DNA of 57,123 nt from the NCBI GenBank assembly GCA_965657935.1, contig CBFHQE010000003.1, forward strand, positions 1-57,123, written 5' to 3'. Below the pieces are notes generated by a model. The model had not been told where the DNA came from. It saw nothing but the letters and a program-made list of their open reading frames with translations, and searched no databases. The stretch is from Maricaulis sp965657935. Lineage in GTDB: Bacteria > Pseudomonadota > Alphaproteobacteria > Caulobacterales > Maricaulaceae. The position numbers and the translations under genes are program-made. Shown one piece after another: positions 54,399-57,123 of the stretch. The first letter of the stretch is position 1, and each line of letters starts with the position of its first letter.

Positions 54399-55823
54399 TC
54401 AGGATTTCTCCGACCATTGTTCGCGTTTGCGGTAGATGGTTGAAGGTGCGATCTCGAGTTGTTTCGCCGCTTCCGAGATGTTGTCGTGACAGAGGGCGAT
54501 AGCATGTTCGATGGCCCGCTTTTCCAGCCTCCACAAGGGTTCAATCCCGGTGCCGTTTTCGCTCCTGGGTGATGAGAGTGCGGCGGAGAAGCTCGCGTAG
54601 GCTGAAGGGCTGCTTTCGACCGATCCGGTTGCCGGAACAGGAGAGGCGGAGGCAGTGCCTGGATCAAGTGACAGGTCTGACGCCTGGATGACGTCTTCAG
54701 TCGCCAGGACAACACACCTGCGAACCAGGTTTTCAAGTTCGCGGACATTGCCGGGCCAGTGGTGATTGAGAAGCGTCTGCCTGGCATCGTCAGAGAAGCT
54801 CGCTGCGGCGCGGCCTTCGTCTTCTGCGAAACGCGTAAGGAATGCATTAGCCAGCGCGAGAATGTCACCGCCGCGGTCACGCAGCGGGGGTAATTCCACC
54901 GGGATGACATTCAGCCGGAAATACAGGTCTTCGCGCAGCCCGCCTGCGCGGACAGCTGCCCAGGGGTCGCGGTTGGTTGCCGCAACAATCCTGATGTCGG
55001 TTTGTCGAACCCGGCTGTCCCCGACACGTGCATAGGTGCCGGTTTGCAAAAAGCGCAGGAGCTTGGGCTGGAGATCGATGGGCATTTCGCCGATTTCGTC
55101 CAGGAAAAGCGTGCCGCCATTGGCGAGTTCAGCCGCGCCGGCGCGATCGGCCGTGGCACCGGTGAATGCCCCTTTTACATGGCCGAAGAGTTCGCTCTCA
55201 ATCAGGTCTTTCGGGATGGCGCCGCAGTTTACTGCGATAAAGGCGCGACCGGCGCGGGCACTTGATGTGTGTACAGCGCGGGCAGCCAACTCCTTGCCGG
55301 TACCCGTTTCGCCGGTGATGAATACGCCGGCGTTGGACGGGGCCGCTGATTCCAGGACCCGGTAGACAGCCTGCATGGGCAGGGAGGCGCCGATAAACTC
55401 GGCAAACTGGGTTTTGGGTTCGCTCTGGGCGAGCGCCTTTACCACCTTTTCCAGTTTGGCTTTTTCGACTGCATTCTTGACCGTCGTAACCAAGCGGTCC
55501 GCGCCGAAGGGCTTGACCAGAAAGTCTGTAGCGCCCTCGCGCATCGCGTCGATCGCGATATTGATTGACCCGTTTGCAGTGATCACAATGACCGGCGTGG
55601 TGATCCCGCTTGCCCGCCAGGCTTTCAGTATGTCCATGCCGTTCGCGTCGGGCAGGTTCAGGTCCAGTAGAATACAGTCCGGACGCCCGGCACCCATGGC
55701 CCGCTCGCCAGCTGAGCCGTCTTCTGCGATTTCGATGGCTGCCGCGTCGCGCTTGAGCTGAGCTTCATAGGTGCGGGCCAGGGATGGACTGTCCTCAATG
55801 ATCAGAATTCTGCCAATGCTCAT
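54399..55823 (-). CDS. Sigma-54-dependent response regulator, NtrC/LuxO type
   Basis: A 474-aa response regulator. The receiver domain has the phosphorylated Asp as D54 in ILLDLNLP. The AAA+ domain has Walker A GETGTGKE, the sigma-54 contact loop GAFTGA and Walker B GGTLFLDEIGE. The C-terminal Fis-type helix-turn-helix is EAAKQLEIAPSTIYRKREQW, wording typical of LuxO-like activators. It would activate sigma-54 promoters when phosphorylated. Its ATG overlaps the kinase stop by four bases, so kinase and regulator form one operon. It is convergent with rpoN with 16 bases between. Confidence 0.93.
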   Translation of the reverse strand: MSIGRILIIEDSPSLARTYEAQLKRDAAAIEIAEDGSAGERAMGAGRPDCILLDLNLPDANGMDILKAWRASGITTPVIVITANGSINIAIDAMREGATDFLVKPFGADRLVTTVKNAVEKAKLEKVVKALAQSEPKTQFAEFIGASLPMQAVYRVLESAAPSNAGVFITGETGTGKELAARAVHTSSARAGRAFIAVNCGAIPKDLIESELFGHVKGAFTGATADRAGAAELANGGTLFLDEIGEMPIDLQPKLLRFLQTGTYARVGDSRVRQTDIRIVAATNRDPWAAVRAGGLREDLYFRLNVIPVELPPLRDRGGDILALANAFLTRFAEDEGRAAASFSDDARQTLLNHHWPGNVRELENLVRRCVVLATEDVIQASDLSLDPGTASASPVPATGSVESSPSAYASFSAALSSPRSENGTGIEPLWRLEKRAIEHAIALCHDNISEAAKQLEIAPSTIYRKREQWSEKS

Positions 55824-57123
55824 CCAGTCCCTCCGTCAGTCGAATTGAAATGCTGCGTTGCGGCCTCACGAAAGCTGTCTGCGGTTCGTGCAAGTTCCGC
55901 GAAAAGTTTGTCCAGGGTGCCATCGCGATGATCGGTACTCGAGGCGAGTTCCAACTTCCCAGCCGCGTAGGACAGGGCTTCGGCGCCGACATTGCTGGCC
56001 CCCCCCTTGATGGCGTGCGCCTCGTGTCGGAGTTTGAGCACATCGGACGAACTCAGGTGTTCTGAGAGTTTGGCAAGCCGTGCCGTTAGCTCGTCCAGGA
56101 AGATCCGCAAGACAAAGGCATAGCCAGCATGATCATCTTCCCAGCGTTCCTGGATGCTGGCATCGCTGATGATGGCGAGTCCGCTGGTGTCAGCGGTCGG
56201 TAGCCATTTTCCCAATTCGCGGGATAGCTCTCGCAGTCGTATGGGCTTGGTGAGAAAGCCATTCATGCCTGCCGCCTGGGTCTGCTCGCGGTTTTCCGGG
56301 AGTGCGTGGGCAGTCAGGGCAATTATCGGAACAGTGTTTCCGGATTGGCGGATCAGGCGAGACGCTTCCAGCCCATCCATGATGGGCATGCCTACATCCA
56401 TGATCACAAGGTCAAATTCTCCGGTCTCCACGGCCTGGACCGCGGCTGCACCATCCGGAACGATGACAGGCTCTATGCCGATGCGCGCCAACATGTTGGC
56501 GACCACGACTGCATTGGTGTTGCTGTCTTCTGCCAGGAGGACGCGTCCGCGAAGATGGTCAGATTGTACGGCGCTCCGCGGTGCAGCCGGCGCCTCGGGC
56601 TCCGCGTCAATAGCGGGAATACTGACCGTAAATATGCTGCCTGTACCGACACGGCTCGATGCCTCGATCTTTCCGCCCATGAGCTCGATGAGCTCATGGG
56701 TGATCGCGAGACCCAGTCCAACGCCATCGGTAACCGAGCAGGGGCTCCCGCCCTGGTGAAATCGAGAAAAGAGTTGTGGCAGGATAGCTTCATCAAAGCC
56801 GTCCCCGGTGTCGATGACCTGAAAGGAAAGTTGGGACCCGCCAGGGGAGGCGCCCAGAGTGGCCTTTACGCGGACTGAGCCAGCCTTGGTGAATTTAATG
56901 GCATTGCCGACCAGATTGAACAGGACTTGCCGCAGGCGCCCGGCGTCTCCATTCAAGCGCAGCGTCTCGGGCAAGCGATCGACCTCGAGCGTGATACCTT
57001 TCTCTGCAGCGGAGCTGGAGAAGATCTCGCGCACCTGGTCCAGAATTTCGTTCGGAGTGTAAGGTTCGTCATGGAGCTCCACTCGCCCGGACTCGATGTG
57101 GCTGATGTTCAGAACGTCATCGA
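55820..57123 (-). CDS. Hybrid sensor histidine kinase with receiver and HPt domains, partial
   Basis: The 3' part of a hybrid kinase; the gene continues beyond the right edge. The visible end begins within the dimerisation domain (DVLNISHIESGRVEL). The ATPase domain follows, with the N-box RQVLFNLVGNAIKFT and GVGLGLAITHELIELMGG. Next is a receiver domain with Asp in DLVIMDVGMPIMDG, and then an HPt domain with the phosphorylatable His in HEAHAIKGGASNVGA. The His-Asp-His order lets it pass phosphate on to the Asp of the downstream regulator, like LuxQ/LuxU joined in one chain. The sensor domain is outside the window. Confidence 0.9.
   Translation of the reverse strand, partial: DDVLNISHIESGRVELHDEPYTPNEILDQVREIFSSSAAEKGITLEVDRLPETLRLNGDAGRLRQVLFNLVGNAIKFTKAGSVRVKATLGASPGGSQLSFQVIDTGDGFDEAILPQLFSRFHQGGSPCSVTDGVGLGLAITHELIELMGGKIEASSRVGTGSIFTVSIPAIDAEPEAPAAPRSAVQSDHLRGRVLLAEDSNTNAVVVANMLARIGIEPVIVPDGAAAVQAVETGEFDLVIMDVGMPIMDGLEASRLIRQSGNTVPIIALTAHALPENREQTQAAGMNGFLTKPIRLRELSRELGKWLPTADTSGLAIISDASIQERWEDDHAGYAFVLRIFLDELTARLAKLSEHLSSSDVLKLRHEAHAIKGGASNVGAEALSYAAGKLELASSTDHRDGTLDKLFAELARTADSFREAATQHFNSTDGGTG

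Overview
The window looks like a chromosomal segment of a high-GC, marine-type alphaproteobacterium. Maricaulales/Hyphomonadaceae or a Caulobacter relative is my best guess, not a proven assignment. The reasons are the Xanthomonas/Caulobacter-style TonB-dependent receptors, the flavin-dependent 'tryptophan halogenase' genes next to a receptor, the LacI-controlled glycan genes and the SSS/GPH sugar transporters. I see no rRNA, tRNA, CRISPR array, insertion sequence or phage gene. Most of the window is carbohydrate catabolism.

Layout. (1) 1-10400: galactose/galactoside block. Five genes on + (galT, galK, galE, GH36 alpha-galactosidase, GH42 beta-galactosidase) are joined by overlapping stop/start codons or a 2-base gap. 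They face a convergent SSS symporter and are followed by a Gfo/Idh/MocA oxidoreductase. (2) 10700-12400: ABC-F ATPase behind a potentially structured leader. (3) 12500-25000: ExoP-type GH3 lipoprotein with a stop-to-start coupled 81-aa secreted protein, then a large TonB receptor with a good Rho-independent terminator. Divergent from the receptor is an array of four flavin-dependent halogenase-family genes. Two LacI-type operators lie in the shared promoter region. (4) 24900-43200: LacI1, a second SSS symporter, LacI2, a divergent GH9, an operon of a GH3 lipoprotein and an ADP-ribosylglycohydrolase-fold lipoprotein, the minus-strand operon GH16-GPH transporter-BglX-type GH3, and the minus-strand operon GH17-GH17-LacI3. 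Together these read as a beta-glucan (laminarin or mixed-linkage) system: secreted or lipid-anchored depolymerases, inner-membrane importers, cytoplasmic GH17 and GH3 enzymes, and three local repressors. (5) 43300-45240: membrane protein, CsaA-like protein, MarR regulator. (6) 45500-51700: second TonB receptor, TPR-sulfotransferase, BCCT osmolyte transporter. (7) 51800-57123: second galE, a compact sigma-54, a convergent LuxO/NtrC-type activator and a truncated HATPase-REC-HPt hybrid kinase.

The most unusual element is the halogenase array. Three members keep the FAD motif, the catalytic Lys and Glu and the WxWxIP signature. The second member has lost all of these except part of the FAD motif, while keeping full length, reading frame and operon position. 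It is therefore a candidate pseudo-halogenase inside a receptor-linked, LacI-controlled locus that has no flavin reductase in view. A second theme is a pair of related operator types (TGATAACGTTATCA near the receptor and halogenases, TGACAACGTTG-type at the beta-glucan promoters) that parallels differences in the recognition helices of the three LacI proteins.
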